DNA of 38,574 nucleotides from the NCBI GenBank assembly GCA_030652345.1, contig JAUSAU010000097.1, positions 1 through 38,574 of the forward strand, written 5' to 3'. Made by a program: the position numbers and the translations under genes. Positions 1 through 8,812 of the stretch are shown here, in pieces (position 1 is the stretch's first letter; every line of letters begins with the position of its first letter). The notes under the pieces are model-generated. The model had not been told where the DNA came from. It ran no database searches and saw only the letters and a program-made list of their open reading frames with translations. This DNA comes from Coriobacteriia bacterium (GTDB lineage Bacteria; Actinomycetota; Coriobacteriia; Anaerosomatales; PALSA-660).

Positions 1-75
1 TGCGGCGTCAGCGTAGCGGCCGACGAGTTCGAGGATGGCGGCGCGAAGCGCGTCGGCCTCAGCGGGATTCTTCAA
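1..75 (-). CDS. N-terminus of DegT/RfbH-like sugar aminotransferase (partial)
   Basis: Twenty-five codons of a minus-strand gene are visible before the window edge. The start is a TTG at 73-75, preceded by a good Shine-Dalgarno (GGAGAG at about 84-89, 8 nt away). The peptide begins MKNPAEADALRAAILELV and continues GRYADAA. This resembles the N-terminus of RfbH-type (CDP-4-keto-6-deoxyglucose-3-dehydrase-like) members of the DegT/DnrJ/EryC1 family, which start with a short 'LR..I..LV..Y' helix. It lies 68 bp downstream of galU on the same strand, so a shared transcript and a role in nucleotide-sugar synthesis are likely. The family call rests on a short match only; another protein with a similar helix is possible. 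Confidence 0.45.
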   Translation of the reverse strand, partial: MKNPAEADALRAAILELVGRYADAA

Positions 76-143
76 CGGGGCTTCTCTCCTGTCGTTCCGC
101 GAGCGGGTAGCTCGACATGGGCGATCACGGCTGGCGGGGGCGG

Positions 144-1004
144 CTAACGCTGCGCCGAGAGTATCCGCTCGAGCGACGCTCTCAGCGCGGGACCGTGCTC
201 CGGGGACTCGAGCGAGAGCACCACGTTGGCCTCGAGCCACGCGAGCACGTTGCCGGTGTCGAAGCCGGGGTCCTCCTCGACGACGGCGTGGATCTCCTCG
301 GTGTCGAGCAGGCGGCAGAGCGCGTCGGTGAGCTGGATCTCGTCGCCGCGGCCGGGCTTCACGTGCGGGAGGAGCTCCATGATCGCCGGGGAGAGCAGGT
401 AGCGGCCGAAGATCGCCAGGTTCGACGGCGCCTCGTTGACCGCGGGCTTCTCGACGAGCCCGGTCACCTTCCACACACCTGGCTCGACCTCGTGGCCGGC
501 GATCACGCCGTAACGGGAGACGAGCGAGGGCTCGACGGGCGTGACGGCGAGAACTGAGCCGCCGAAGCGCTCGTGGACGTCCTTCAGGCGCGGCAGGCAG
601 TCCTTGCGCGGCACGATGACATCACCGAGCAGCACGAAGAACGGCTCACCGTTCACATGAGGCGCTCCGCACAGGACCGCATGGCCCAGTCCCCGGGGTC
701 GCTTCTGTCGTACATAGAAGACCTCGGCGAGCTCCGAGATCGAACGGACCTGGCGCAGTTTGTCGAGGGCTCCGGAGCGTTCGAGCAACTCCTCGAGCTC
801 GACGGAACGGTCGAAGTGGTCCTCGATGGCGCGCTTCCCGCGGCCGGTGATGATCAGGATGTCGTCGACGCCCGCCGCGACGGCCTCCTCGACGACATAC
901 TGGATGACGGGCTTGTCGACGATCGGCAGCATCTCTTTCGGCTGCGCCTTGGTGACCGGAAGGAACCGGGTGCCGAGCCCTGCTGCGGGAATGATGGCCT
1001 TCAT
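144..1004 (-). CDS. galU: UTP--glucose-1-phosphate uridylyltransferase
   Basis: This cytoplasmic enzyme makes UDP-glucose from UTP and glucose-1-phosphate for surface glycans. The protein has 286 residues and begins MKAIIPAAGLGTRFLPVTK, the GalU nucleotide-binding signature G-L-G-T-R with the downstream K of 'PKEMLPI'. Further GalU-type blocks follow: 'DKPVIQYVVEEA', 'GLGHAVLCG', 'VLLGDVIV', 'VEKP' and 'GDEIQLTDA'. The frame is open upstream to a GTG at 1022, but family starts match the ATG at 1004, which has AAGGG just upstream. It is followed on the same strand by the partial aminotransferase at the left edge. The gene is 173 bp or more from hemL and appears to have its own promoter. Confidence 0.93.
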   Translation of the reverse strand: MKAIIPAAGLGTRFLPVTKAQPKEMLPIVDKPVIQYVVEEAVAAGVDDILIITGRGKRAIEDHFDRSVELEELLERSGALDKLRQVRSISELAEVFYVRQKRPRGLGHAVLCGAPHVNGEPFFVLLGDVIVPRKDCLPRLKDVHERFGGSVLAVTPVEPSLVSRYGVIAGHEVEPGVWKVTGLVEKPAVNEAPSNLAIFGRYLLSPAIMELLPHVKPGRGDEIQLTDALCRLLDTEEIHAVVEEDPGFDTGNVLAWLEANVVLSLESPEHGPALRASLERILSAQR

Positions 1005-1058
1005 GTCACCCTTCTTCTCCACGACGATGCCGAGAATTCCCCCGGCAACAACCAGACG

Positions 1059-1087
1059 ATACTACACGGCGCAGTGGCCCCGCTCCA
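1059..1087 (-). promoter_or_regulatory. Candidate galU promoter
   Basis: On the minus strand a TGGAGC hexamer (1082-1087) and a TAGTAT hexamer (1059-1064) are separated by 17 nt. They would start transcription near 1052, about 50 nt before the galU ATG. The -10 is fair and the -35 is weak, so this is a tentative call. Confidence 0.3.
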
Positions 1088-1195
1088 CCCCGCCGGAGCG
1101 AGGCGGATGCATGCCGGACCAGGGGGTCTGGTCGACGAACATCGGGTAGCGGTCGAGTCCCCGCCCGAGGGCAGGCGCTCCTGCGACGGCCGTCG

Positions 1196-2479
1196 CTACA
1201 GCGAGCCCAGAACGTCCGTGGCAGCGGCGATTGCCCGGTCGATATCCTCATCCGTGTGCGCGAGCCCGACGAAGGCCGCCTCGAACTGGCTCGGGGCGAG
1301 CGTGAAGCCGCGATCCAGCATCCCCTTGAAGTAGCGGCCATAGAGCTCGGTGTCGGCAGCGGAAGCGGTCTTCCAGTCCACGACGTTCTCGCCGGTGAAG
1401 AACATGCAGCTCATCGAGCCGACGCGGGTGCAGCAGGTGGACAGGCCCGCGGACTCCGCAGCGCGGCACAAGCCCGATGCGAGCCGCGCACCGGCGGCCT
1501 CGAGGCGGTCGTAGACGCCCGGCTGGCGAAGCGCATCGATGAGCGCGAGCCCGGCGACCATCGCGATCGGATTGCCCGACAGCGTGCCGGCCTGATAGAC
1601 GGGTCCGACCGGGGCGAGGTGGTGCATGATCTGCGCCTTGCCGCCGAACGCGCCGACAGGGAAGCCGCCGCCGATGATCTTGCCGAGCGTGGTGAGGTCC
1701 GGCGTGACGCCGAAGCGCTCCTGCGCACCGCCGAGGGCGACGCGGAAGCCGGTGATGACCTCGTCGAAGATGAGCACCGCGCCGTACTCGTCGCAGACGT
1801 CACGCAGCCCCTGCAGGTAGCCCCGGACCGGCGGGACGACGCCCATGTTGCCGGCGACCGGCTCGACGATGATCGCGGCGATGTTCTCGCCGTCGGCCTC
1901 GAACGCCGCGCGGACGGCCTCGATGTCGTTGTAGGGCAGCACGACGGTGTCGGCGGCCGCACCCGGCGTGACACCGGGAGTCGACGGCAGCCCGAGCGTG
2001 ACGAGGCCGGAGCCCGCCGCCACGAGCAGAGCGTCGCTGTGCCCGTGGTAGTTGCCGTCGAACTTCACGAACTTGTGGCGGCCGGTGTAGCCGCGCGCGA
2101 GACGGATCGCCGACATGGTCGCCTCGGTGCCCGACGAGACCATGCGGACCATCTCGATGGACGGGACAACCTCCACGAGCGCCTCGGCCATGCGGACCTC
2201 GAGCTCGGTCGGCGCGCCGAACGACGTTCCCTTGGCGAGCTGCTCGCGGACCGCGTCGAGCACCACGTCGGGCGTGTGCCCGAGGATCATCGGGCCCCAC
2301 GAGCCGACGAAATCGATGTACTCGTTGCCGTCCGCGTCCCAGACGCGGCTGCCCTTCGCGCGGTCGTAGAAGATGGGCTCGCCGCCGACCGACTTGAACG
2401 CGCGGACGGGTGAGTTGACGCCGCCGGGGATGACCTTGATGGCCTCAGCCAACAGTTCATGGGATCGGGATGTGTTCAT
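1196..2479 (-). CDS. hemL: Glutamate-1-semialdehyde 2,1-aminomutase
   Basis: HemL is a PLP enzyme that converts glutamate-1-semialdehyde to 5-aminolevulinate, the second step after HemA in the C5 tetrapyrrole pathway. The 427-residue length is typical. Visible motifs are the N-terminal '[12 protein letters not shown]', 'SSGTEATM' (about 115-121), '[10 protein letters not shown]', 'DEVITGFR' and the PLP lysine in '[10 protein letters not shown]' (K267). The ATG start has AAGGAG 8-9 nt upstream. It lies about 12 kb from the hemA-hemC-hemD-hemB cluster on the same strand, inside a polysaccharide region. Together these genes cover every step from glutamyl-tRNA to uroporphyrinogen III. A 14-bp perfect palindrome (1183-1196) touches the stop codon; its role is unknown. 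Confidence 0.96.
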   Translation of the reverse strand: MNTSRSHELLAEAIKVIPGGVNSPVRAFKSVGGEPIFYDRAKGSRVWDADGNEYIDFVGSWGPMILGHTPDVVLDAVREQLAKGTSFGAPTELEVRMAEALVEVVPSIEMVRMVSSGTEATMSAIRLARGYTGRHKFVKFDGNYHGHSDALLVAAGSGLVTLGLPSTPGVTPGAAADTVVLPYNDIEAVRAAFEADGENIAAIIVEPVAGNMGVVPPVRGYLQGLRDVCDEYGAVLIFDEVITGFRVALGGAQERFGVTPDLTTLGKIIGGGFPVGAFGGKAQIMHHLAPVGPVYQAGTLSGNPIAMVAGLALIDALRQPGVYDRLEAAGARLASGLCRAAESAGLSTCCTRVGSMSCMFFTGENVVDWKTASAADTELYGRYFKGMLDRGFTLAPSQFEAAFVGLAHTDEDIDRAIAAATDVLGSL

Positions 2480-2697
2480 GCTCGGGGCTCCTTCGCGTCA
2501 GATGAATCGATGATCGCTCGCACGCACGCGGGCACGAGTGTCGATGGCGAGACGCCATTATCGCATGCGGTCCGCGGACGACGAACACGATGCCGACACG
2601 AGAGGGAATGCGCGACGGTGGCAACAGGAGGCACCCGACTCACAGCCTGTCGTACACTGCTGCAGGAACCGTACGCACGTTCATTGCGGGAGAACAG

Positions 2698-3717
2698 ATG
2701 ACCACAACGAGCACCGCCGAACTTCACAGCGTCGTCTCGCCGATGTACCAGGAGGCTGACGGCGCCGAGGAGTTCGTCCGCCGAACGTGCGACGCCCTCG
2801 ATGGGCTCGAGTACGAGCTCATCGTCGTCGAGGACGGCTGCACCGACGGCACCTACGAGGTGCTCGCCGGACTTCTTGAGCGCTACCCGCGTCTGCGCGT
2901 CGTGCGCCTGTCGCGCAACTTCGGTCACCAGCTGGGGATCACGGCCGGCATCGACTTCGCTCGCGGCGACACGGTCACCGTCCTGGACAGCGACCTACAG
3001 GATCCGCCCGAGATCATCCCCGAGATGATCGAGAGGTGGCGGCGTGGCGCCGACGTCGTCTTCGCAGTGCGCGAGCACCGGGACGGCGAGAGCGCCTTCA
3101 AGCGCGGGACGGCGGCGGCGTTCTATCGACTGTTGCGCAGTCTGACCGATGTGGATATCCCGGTCGATGCGGGCGACTTCCGGCTCATGAGCCGGAGGGC
3201 TGCGACCGCCCTACGAGGCATGAGGGAGCACGCGCGCTTCGTCCGCGGGATGAGCGGTTGGATCGGACTGCAGCGCGACACCGTCACCTACCGCCGTGAC
3301 GCGCGCTACGCCGGTGAGACCAAGTATCCTGTGCGTGCGATGATCCGGCTCGCGCTCAATGGGCTCTTCTCGTTCTCGACCCGCCCGCTCCAGCTGACGC
3401 TCGCGATGGGATTCGCTGCTGCTGCGCTGGGACTCGCGTTCGCCGCATGGGTCGTCATATCTCGCGTCGCGAACACCCCGCTGGTACAGGGCTGGGCGTC
3501 GCTCATGTTCGTCGCGCTGTTCTTCGGCGGAGCCCAGCTGATCACGATAGGCATCATCGGTGAGTACATCGGGCGGATCTACGACGAAGTGCGCGGTCGC
3601 CCGCTCTATCTCGTCCGGGAAGTCGTCGGCTTCGATCCCGAGGTCGAGAATGCGTTCGCCGACAGCCCCCTGCCCGTCGTGGGGCGCCGGACCGGAAGGT
3701 TTCGGGCACCGAGGTAG
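2698..3717 (+). CDS. GtrB/DPM1-like family 2 glycosyltransferase, membrane-anchored
   Basis: The protein has 339 residues with an N-terminal GT2 domain: 'SPMYQEADGAEEF', 'VVEDGCTDGT', and the metal-binding DSD at residues 97-99 in 'VLDSDLQDPPE'. Two C-terminal transmembrane segments follow (about 228-255 and 262-288, ending 'GEYIGRIYDEVRGRPLYLV'). This is the layout of bactoprenol-phosphate glucosyltransferases such as GtrB, which load a sugar on undecaprenyl phosphate at the inner face of the membrane. The ATG at 2698 is chosen because GGGAG sits 5 nt upstream; an open frame extends to 2590 without a ribosome site. It is divergent from hemL and converges on a second GT2 gene with only 15 bp between the stops. 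A gtrA-like flippase gene is nearby, which supports the role. Confidence 0.88.
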   Translation: MTTTSTAELHSVVSPMYQEADGAEEFVRRTCDALDGLEYELIVVEDGCTDGTYEVLAGLLERYPRLRVVRLSRNFGHQLGITAGIDFARGDTVTVLDSDLQDPPEIIPEMIERWRRGADVVFAVREHRDGESAFKRGTAAAFYRLLRSLTDVDIPVDAGDFRLMSRRAATALRGMREHARFVRGMSGWIGLQRDTVTYRRDARYAGETKYPVRAMIRLALNGLFSFSTRPLQLTLAMGFAAAALGLAFAAWVVISRVANTPLVQGWASLMFVALFFGGAQLITIGIIGEYIGRIYDEVRGRPLYLVREVVGFDPEVENAFADSPLPVVGRRTGRFRAPR

Positions 3718-3732
3718 CTGGGCCGGCAGGCC

Positions 3733-4581
3733 TCAGGATCCGCCGAGCACTCCTCGGCGCATGAGCGAGTAGACGACCCGCCGCCCGATCGCGTTGATCC
3801 GAGCCATCGCTGCCCCGACCGCGACGTCCGAGCGGGAGATACCGGAATCCTCCTCGGCAGCGAACCGGCGCACCATCGCTGCGAAGTCGGCCGCCTGCCC
3901 CGAGGCCAGTGCGACACTCCACGAAGCGAGATGGACTCGGTAGGCGCTGAGCGTCTCTCCGACCACGAACAAGTCGCCCTCCTGCAGCAGGCGCATCCAG
4001 AACTCGACGTCGAGGGTGTAGAAGCTCGACGTGTCGAACCCGCCGGCCGCCCGCGCGGCATCCGTCCGGAAGAGCGCCGACGAGGTCTCGCCCAGTACGT
4101 TCGTGCCCGAACGGACGATGCGCCGACGCACATCGTCGCCGCACATGCGACCGGGGACGTCCAGGCCACGCGTCATGAGCCTCGTGCCGTCGTCGTCCAC
4201 GATGTCACGAGGAGACGTGACGAGTACGACACCGCCCGAACCCGGCTCACCGAAACCCGCGACCTGCCGTTCGAGCGCGCCCGGATACAGATAGTCGTCG
4301 TGGCACAGCAGCTTCACGTACCGGCCGCGCGCCGCGGCGAGAGCCCGATTCCAGTTGGCGCTCGCGCCCGCGTTGACACTGTTCGGTAGCACCCTCAGGC
4401 GCGGATCGTCATAGCCGGACAGTATCTGAAGGGTCGCATCGGTCGACGCATCGTCGCTGACCACGATCTCGAAGTCCGTGAACGACTGGTCCAGGACCGA
4501 GTCCAGCGCCTGAGCGATGTAGCTGGCACCCATGTACGTCGGAATGCACACCGAGACAGTCGGGGCGGGTCCGGTACTCAC
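3733..4581 (-). CDS. Family 2 glycosyltransferase
   Basis: The protein has 282 residues with a GT2 fold: 'TVSVCIPTYMGASYIAQALDS', 'VSDDASTDATLQIL', 'LLCHDDYLYPGAL' (the DD pair probably being the metal motif) and 'YTLDVEFWMRLLQEG'. No transmembrane segment is evident, so it probably acts at the cytoplasmic membrane face. The GTG start at 4581 overlaps the gtrA stop by 4 bp (GTGA), so the pair is translationally coupled. An upstream in-frame extension to 4947 reads through gtrA in another frame and is not real. The acceptor and donor sugars cannot be told from the sequence. Confidence 0.88.
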   Translation of the reverse strand: MSTGPAPTVSVCIPTYMGASYIAQALDSVLDQSFTDFEIVVSDDASTDATLQILSGYDDPRLRVLPNSVNAGASANWNRALAAARGRYVKLLCHDDYLYPGALERQVAGFGEPGSGGVVLVTSPRDIVDDDGTRLMTRGLDVPGRMCGDDVRRRIVRSGTNVLGETSSALFRTDAARAAGGFDTSSFYTLDVEFWMRLLQEGDLFVVGETLSAYRVHLASWSVALASGQAADFAAMVRRFAAEEDSGISRSDVAVGAAMARINAIGRRVVYSLMRRGVLGGS

Positions 4582-5003
4582 AGCGTTCGCCCTTCTTCGC
4601 TGCGCTGCTCGGGCGAACCGAAGGTGAAGTACTTGTTGGCCAGGTACGTCGCGGCGATAGCGACCGCCGTGAAGACTCCCTGCGCGATGCGCGGGTCGAG
4701 ACCGAGCCACCCGACGAGCGCAGGCAGCACGAACATGTTCACGATGAGCACGGGGCCGTAGACGATGTAGAACCGCAGGTATTCGCGGAGATGCCCGCCG
4801 CGAGTCCGGAACACGAGGTATTTGTGGAGGTAGAAGCTCTGCGTCACGCTCACGATGGTCACGGGCACCAACAACCAGACGTACGCCCGTGCGCCCACGA
4901 GCGTCACGAGTATCACGTACAACCCGTAGGCGAAGATCGTGTTCCATCCGCCCACGAACACGTAGCGCATCCGCTCATCGAGCTTGAACCAGCGACTCGA
5001 CAC
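4578..5003 (-). CDS. GtrA-like membrane protein
   Basis: The protein has 141 residues with four hydrophobic segments and the GtrA pattern: 'RYVFVGGWNTIFAYGLYVILV', 'VSVTQSFYLHKYLVFR', and the C-terminal 'YLANKYFTF'. GtrA proteins are small four-helix proteins proposed to flip lipid-linked sugars made by GtrB-type transferases. The GTG start at 5003 has AAGGA about 8 nt upstream. It is coupled by GTGA overlap to the downstream GT2 gene, and a GtrB-like enzyme is convergent nearby. The 208 bp upstream (5004-5211), towards rmlD, hold no gene I can see. A TAGACT -10-like hexamer on the minus strand at 5062-5067 is the only promoter hint. Confidence 0.85.
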   Translation of the reverse strand: MSSRWFKLDERMRYVFVGGWNTIFAYGLYVILVTLVGARAYVWLLVPVTIVSVTQSFYLHKYLVFRTRGGHLREYLRFYIVYGPVLIVNMFVLPALVGWLGLDPRIAQGVFTAVAIAATYLANKYFTFGSPEQRSEEGRTL

Positions 5004-5211
5004 CAGGCTCGTCCTTCCTTACCTCCCGACACTCCCACCCGAGGACCCGGAGGGCCGAGTCAGTCTAGCGCATGCTGACCGCATCCATGATCTGTGCGCG
5101 CAGTCGACGCGGGGCCTATCGTTGCAGGTGCTTGCGACGATCGCGTACGGCAGAGCGAGCAGCGGCGCTGCCGCGGCCAGCCGGGGTCGCCGCCGGCGGC
5201 GCTATCGTCGC

Positions 5212-6099
5212 TCACGAGGCGGCCGCCGTTCCGCGTGCCACCGGATCCCCGTCCTGAAGGAATCGCCGAAGCGAATCACGCCAGTCAGGCATGACGACAC
5301 CGGCGTCCGATGCCATCGCACAATCGAGCACCGAGTTGGCCGGCCTGGCGGCCTTGGTCCGGAACGCGGAGGCCGCGACCGGTCGCACGACTGAGTCGAC
5401 TCCGGCGAGGCGCAGGGTCTCGCGCGCAAGTTCGAAGCGGGAACACGCACCCGACCCCGCTACATGGTAGAGGCCGGTGGCATGGGCCTGTGCCAGCACG
5501 AGGATCGCTCGTGCCAGATCGACGGTGTAGGTCGGTGAGCCGATCTCGTCGGTCACGACGCTGAGCGTGGGATTCGTTCGAGCGGCTCGCAGGATCTTGA
5601 CCGGGAAGCAATCGCCCCCGGGCCCGAAGACCCAGGCGGTCCGCACGATCAGCGCATCAGGCATCGCCGCGGCCACGGCGTGCTCCCCCGCCAGCTTGGA
5701 TGCTCCGTAGACCGACAACGGGTTCGGCGCGTCGTCCTCGCAGTAGGGGCCTTCCTTGGCCCCGTCGAAGACGAAGTCGGTGGACACGTGCACGAAGCCG
5801 AGGTCCGCCGTGCGCGCCGCTTGCGCGAGCAGCCGGGCGCCGAGTTCGTTGACGCGATACGCCGTCGCGGAGTCGTCTTCCGCCGCCTCGACGTTCGTGT
5901 AGGCAGCGGCGTTGACCAGCAGTCCGCCCGGATGCTCGCGCGCGAACCCGGCCACGAGCGCCGTGACGGCGACCGGGTCCGTGATGTCGAAGTCCCGCTC
6001 CGCCGGAGCCGTGAACGGAGTGCCCGCCTCTCCGAGCACGCGCTGAAGCGCGGTACCCAGCATCCCGCCAGCTCCTGCGATGAGGACCGCTCGGGTCAC
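5212..6099 (-). CDS. rmlD: dTDP-4-dehydrorhamnose reductase
   Basis: RmlD is the last step of dTDP-L-rhamnose synthesis: NAD(P)H reduction of dTDP-4-keto-L-rhamnose. The 295-residue SDR protein shows 'VLIAGAGGMLGTALQ' (the nucleotide-binding GxxGxxG), 'NAAAYTNVEAAEDD', 'VSTDFVFDG' and the catalytic YGASK. Its length is normal for the family. The GTG start at 6099 lies 4 bp after the rmlB stop. An open frame extends upstream through rmlB but is not coding. It is the final gene of the rmlA-C-B-D run. Confidence 0.93.
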   Translation of the reverse strand: MTRAVLIAGAGGMLGTALQRVLGEAGTPFTAPAERDFDITDPVAVTALVAGFAREHPGGLLVNAAAYTNVEAAEDDSATAYRVNELGARLLAQAARTADLGFVHVSTDFVFDGAKEGPYCEDDAPNPLSVYGASKLAGEHAVAAAMPDALIVRTAWVFGPGGDCFPVKILRAARTNPTLSVVTDEIGSPTYTVDLARAILVLAQAHATGLYHVAGSGACSRFELARETLRLAGVDSVVRPVAASAFRTKAARPANSVLDCAMASDAGVVMPDWRDSLRRFLQDGDPVARGTAAAS

Positions 6100-6103
6100 G
6101 GGA

Positions 6104-7111
6104 TCAGCGCCCCTCGTACCAGCGCGCGCGCCACGCGGCGAACTCACCGGTACCGTGCTTGATCTTCTCCCACCACAGCGGATTGTCGCGGTACCAGCGG
6201 ATCGTCTCGCGCAAGCCGGCTTCGAAGTCGACGGCCGGCGCCCATCCCATCGCGGCGAGCTTGCCGCAGTCCAGGGCGTAGCGGCGATCGTGGCCGGGGC
6301 GGTCGGCGACCCACTCGATGGCATCCTCGGTCAGACCGAGCTCGTCGATGATGATCGAGGTGATCTCGCGGTTCGTGCGCTCGTTGCCACCGCCGACGTT
6401 GTAGACCTCCCCGGGCTCGCCGCGCTCGAGGACGAACTCGATGCCGTCGCAGTGATCGTCCACATGCAGCCAGTCGCGGACGTTGAGGCCGTCACCGTAG
6501 AGCGGCAACTTCCCACCCTCCAGTGCATTGGTGGCGAACAGCGGGATGAGCTTCTCCGGATACTGATACGGCCCGTAGGTGTTGCTCCCTCGCGTGATCA
6601 TCACGGGGGTGCCGTAGGTCGTGTGGTAGGCGAGCGCCTGCAAGTCGCCGCCGGCCTTGCTCGCCGAGTACGGGCTCGAAGGGCGGATCGGGTCGCCCTC
6701 ACGGAAGGCGCCGCTGTCGATCGAGCCGTAGAACTCGTCGGTCGAGACCTGCACCATCCGGGCGATCCCGCGCGCGCGCACGACCTCGAGCAGCGTATGC
6801 GTACCGAGGATGTCGGTGTGCAGGAACGCCTCCGGCTCGGCGATGGAGCGATCCACGTGCGTCTCAGCGGCGAAGTTGACGATGGCGTCCACGCCGTCGG
6901 CCGCCGCCTCGACCGCGGCGCGATCGCAGATGTCACCCTGCACGAAGGTGTAGCGTGGGTCGTCCGCCACCGGGGCGAGGTTGTCGAGATTGCCCGCGTA
7001 GGTGAGCTTGTCGAAGCACACGACTTCGAGCTCGTCGTGCTTGCCCAGCATCCGGCGGACGAAGTCGGAGCCGATGAATCCGGCACCACCGCAGACCAGA
7101 AGGCGCCTCAT
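6104..7111 (-). CDS. rmlB: dTDP-glucose 4,6-dehydratase
   Basis: RmlB converts dTDP-glucose to dTDP-4-keto-6-deoxyglucose using bound NAD+. The 335-residue extended SDR shows 'GGAGFIGSDFVRRML' at the N-terminus, 'NFAAETHVDRSI', 'VSTDEFYGS' (catalytic T-D-E), 'SPYSASKAGGD' (YxxxK), and 'TRGSNTYGPYQYPEKLIP'. Its ATG overlaps the rmlC stop by 4 bp (ATGA at 7108-7111), a typical coupled start. Confidence 0.95.
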   Translation of the reverse strand: MRRLLVCGGAGFIGSDFVRRMLGKHDELEVVCFDKLTYAGNLDNLAPVADDPRYTFVQGDICDRAAVEAAADGVDAIVNFAAETHVDRSIAEPEAFLHTDILGTHTLLEVVRARGIARMVQVSTDEFYGSIDSGAFREGDPIRPSSPYSASKAGGDLQALAYHTTYGTPVMITRGSNTYGPYQYPEKLIPLFATNALEGGKLPLYGDGLNVRDWLHVDDHCDGIEFVLERGEPGEVYNVGGGNERTNREITSIIIDELGLTEDAIEWVADRPGHDRRYALDCGKLAAMGWAPAVDFEAGLRETIRWYRDNPLWWEKIKHGTGEFAAWRARWYEGR

Positions 7112-7563
7112 CCGTTCTTCACGTCCCAGTCGTAGGGGATCTCAGGGTCGTCGAACGGGCGACGGAACTCATCGGGATCGGCGTGATCGTAGAGCTCGGT
7201 CGGGATGTTGATGATCGAGGCGGGCTCGGGGCCGGCAGGCGTGAAGCCGTGGTAGACGCCGGGCGGGATGATGAGCAGCGCTTGGCGCTGCCACCCGAGG
7301 TAGACCGTCTGGACCTCGCCCTTCGTCGGCGAGTCCTCGCGCGGGTCATAGAGACCGACCTTCGCCATGCCCGACACGCACACGAAGTGGTCCGTCTGCT
7401 TGCGGTGGTAGTGCCACGCCTTGACCACGCCCGGGTAGACCACGGTCATGTAGACCTGGCCGAACGCCTGGAAGTCCGGGTCGTCGCTGCGCCACATCTC
7501 CATGAGCATGCCGCGGTCGTCCGGGATGGACTTGATCGGCTTGACCTTCACGCCGTCGATCAT
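7108..7563 (-). CDS. rmlC: dTDP-4-dehydrorhamnose 3,5-epimerase-like cupin (short form)
   Basis: RmlC epimerises C3 and C5 of dTDP-4-keto-6-deoxyglucose. This 151-residue protein is shorter than classic RmlC (about 180 residues) but keeps the cupin pattern: 'DDRGMLMEMWR', 'GVVKAWHYHRKQTDHFVCVSG' split around the conserved His, and 'IPPGVYHGF'. It lies between rmlA (8 bp upstream) and rmlB (ATGA overlap), so the position supports the epimerase role. It could instead be a sugar-nucleotide epimerase of related specificity. The sequence alone does not settle this. Confidence 0.85.
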   Translation of the reverse strand: MIDGVKVKPIKSIPDDRGMLMEMWRSDDPDFQAFGQVYMTVVYPGVVKAWHYHRKQTDHFVCVSGMAKVGLYDPREDSPTKGEVQTVYLGWQRQALLIIPPGVYHGFTPAGPEPASIINIPTELYDHADPDEFRRPFDDPEIPYDWDVKNG

Positions 7564-7571
7564 CGCTTCTC

Positions 7572-8636
7572 CTAAAGGTCGATCTCGGAGTTGTCCCCGA
7601 GCATCACGCGGTAGCCGGCGGGAGTCGCGCCGGAGCTGCGCACGACAGCGTTACAGCCGACGAGACTGTCGAGCAGACGCAGTGACAGGTCCTCGATGCG
7701 CGCCCCGGCGAGGATGATCGAGTGCTCCATCTCGCTGCCGGACACGACGCAGCCATCCCCGATCGAACTGTACGGCCCGACATAGGCGTCGGCGATCCGG
7801 CAGCCCTCGCCGATGACCGCCGGGCCGCGCAATGTGGAATTGACGACGGTGGCGCCGCGCCCGATGCGGACGCGCCCGTGGATCGAACTCGCTTCATCGA
7901 CATCGCCATCGATCGCGGTGACGATCGTATCGAGCACGATCCGGTTCGCCTCGAGCATGTCGTCCAGCTTGCCCGTGTCCTTCCACCAGCCCGTGATGAC
8001 GTGCGGCCGAACGGTCCGGCCGTTGTCAACCAGCCACTGGATGGCGTCGGTGATCTCAAGCTCGCCACGAGCGGACGGCTTGATCGCGTTGACCGCCTCG
8101 AAGACGGTCGCATCGAAGAGATAGACGCCGACCAGCGCGAGGTCGCTCGGAGGATCGACGGGCTTCTCGACGAGGCGGATGATGGCGCCGTCCGCGCCGA
8201 GCTCAGCCACGCCGAACTGGTTCGCATTCGGAACGTGCGCCAGCAGGATCTGCGCATGGCAGCCGCCGGCACGGAACTCGTCGACGAACGGCGTGATACC
8301 GTCCGCGATGAGGTTGTCGCCCAGGTACATCACGAACGGCTCGCCCGCCATGAACTCCTCTGCGATGCGAACGGCATGCGCCAGCCCGAGCGGAGCGTCC
8401 TGCGGTATGTAGGTGATCGAGACGCCCCAGTCGGAGCCGTCTCCGAGCGCGGCCCGCACCTCGTCTGCAGTGTCGCCTACGATCACGCCGACCTCGTCGA
8501 TGCCGGCATCGCGGATCGCCTCGATCGCGTAGAACAGGATCGGCTTGTTCGCGACGGGTACGAGCTGCTTGGCCCGGGTGAACGTTATCGGGCGCAGGCG
8601 CGTTCCCTTGCCGCCGGCCAGAATGAGTGCCTTCAC
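7572..8636 (-). CDS. rmlA: Glucose-1-phosphate thymidylyltransferase, long form
   Basis: This enzyme makes dTDP-glucose from dTTP and glucose-1-phosphate. The protein has 354 residues. The N-terminal Rossmann part has 'LILAGGKGTRLRPITFT', 'VMYLGDNLI' and 'LVEKP'. A C-terminal hexapeptide (left-handed beta-helix) part follows, 'GRVRIGRGATVVNSTLRG...IGEGCRI', from about residue 240. The long form resembles StrD-type enzymes rather than the roughly 290-residue RmlA of enterobacteria. The GTG start at 8636 has AAGGGA 7 nt upstream. A further upstream open frame to 8768 lacks support. It is first in the rmlA-C-B-D operon; a TACGAT -10-like hexamer lies at 8677-8682 on the minus strand. Confidence 0.92.
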   Translation of the reverse strand: MKALILAGGKGTRLRPITFTRAKQLVPVANKPILFYAIEAIRDAGIDEVGVIVGDTADEVRAALGDGSDWGVSITYIPQDAPLGLAHAVRIAEEFMAGEPFVMYLGDNLIADGITPFVDEFRAGGCHAQILLAHVPNANQFGVAELGADGAIIRLVEKPVDPPSDLALVGVYLFDATVFEAVNAIKPSARGELEITDAIQWLVDNGRTVRPHVITGWWKDTGKLDDMLEANRIVLDTIVTAIDGDVDEASSIHGRVRIGRGATVVNSTLRGPAVIGEGCRIADAYVGPYSSIGDGCVVSGSEMEHSIILAGARIEDLSLRLLDSLVGCNAVVRSSGATPAGYRVMLGDNSEIDL

Positions 8637-8812
8637 GTGCGGTTCCCTTCGCACTTGCGCGGATGACGCACCGCACATCGTAGCGGAAAATGGCACCCGC
8701 CCCCGACTCGGCCGTGCCCCGCCCGGCAAGTCGGCTCGCTCGAGGCGACTGCTATCATTCCAGCGCACCCGCGAAACCGGTCACCGGGGGGCACACGACG
8801 AGGAGCACACGC

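Noticed and set aside
1117..1133. Hairpin GACCAG-GGGGT-CTGGTC after hemL
   Set aside because: Only 6 bp, no T-run, and about 65 bp past the stop. Too weak to call a terminator.
1183..1196. 14-bp palindrome GCGACGGCCGTCGC at the hemL stop
   Set aside because: No loop, so it is not a terminator, and there is no sign of a regulator gene next to it. Noted only within the hemL entry.
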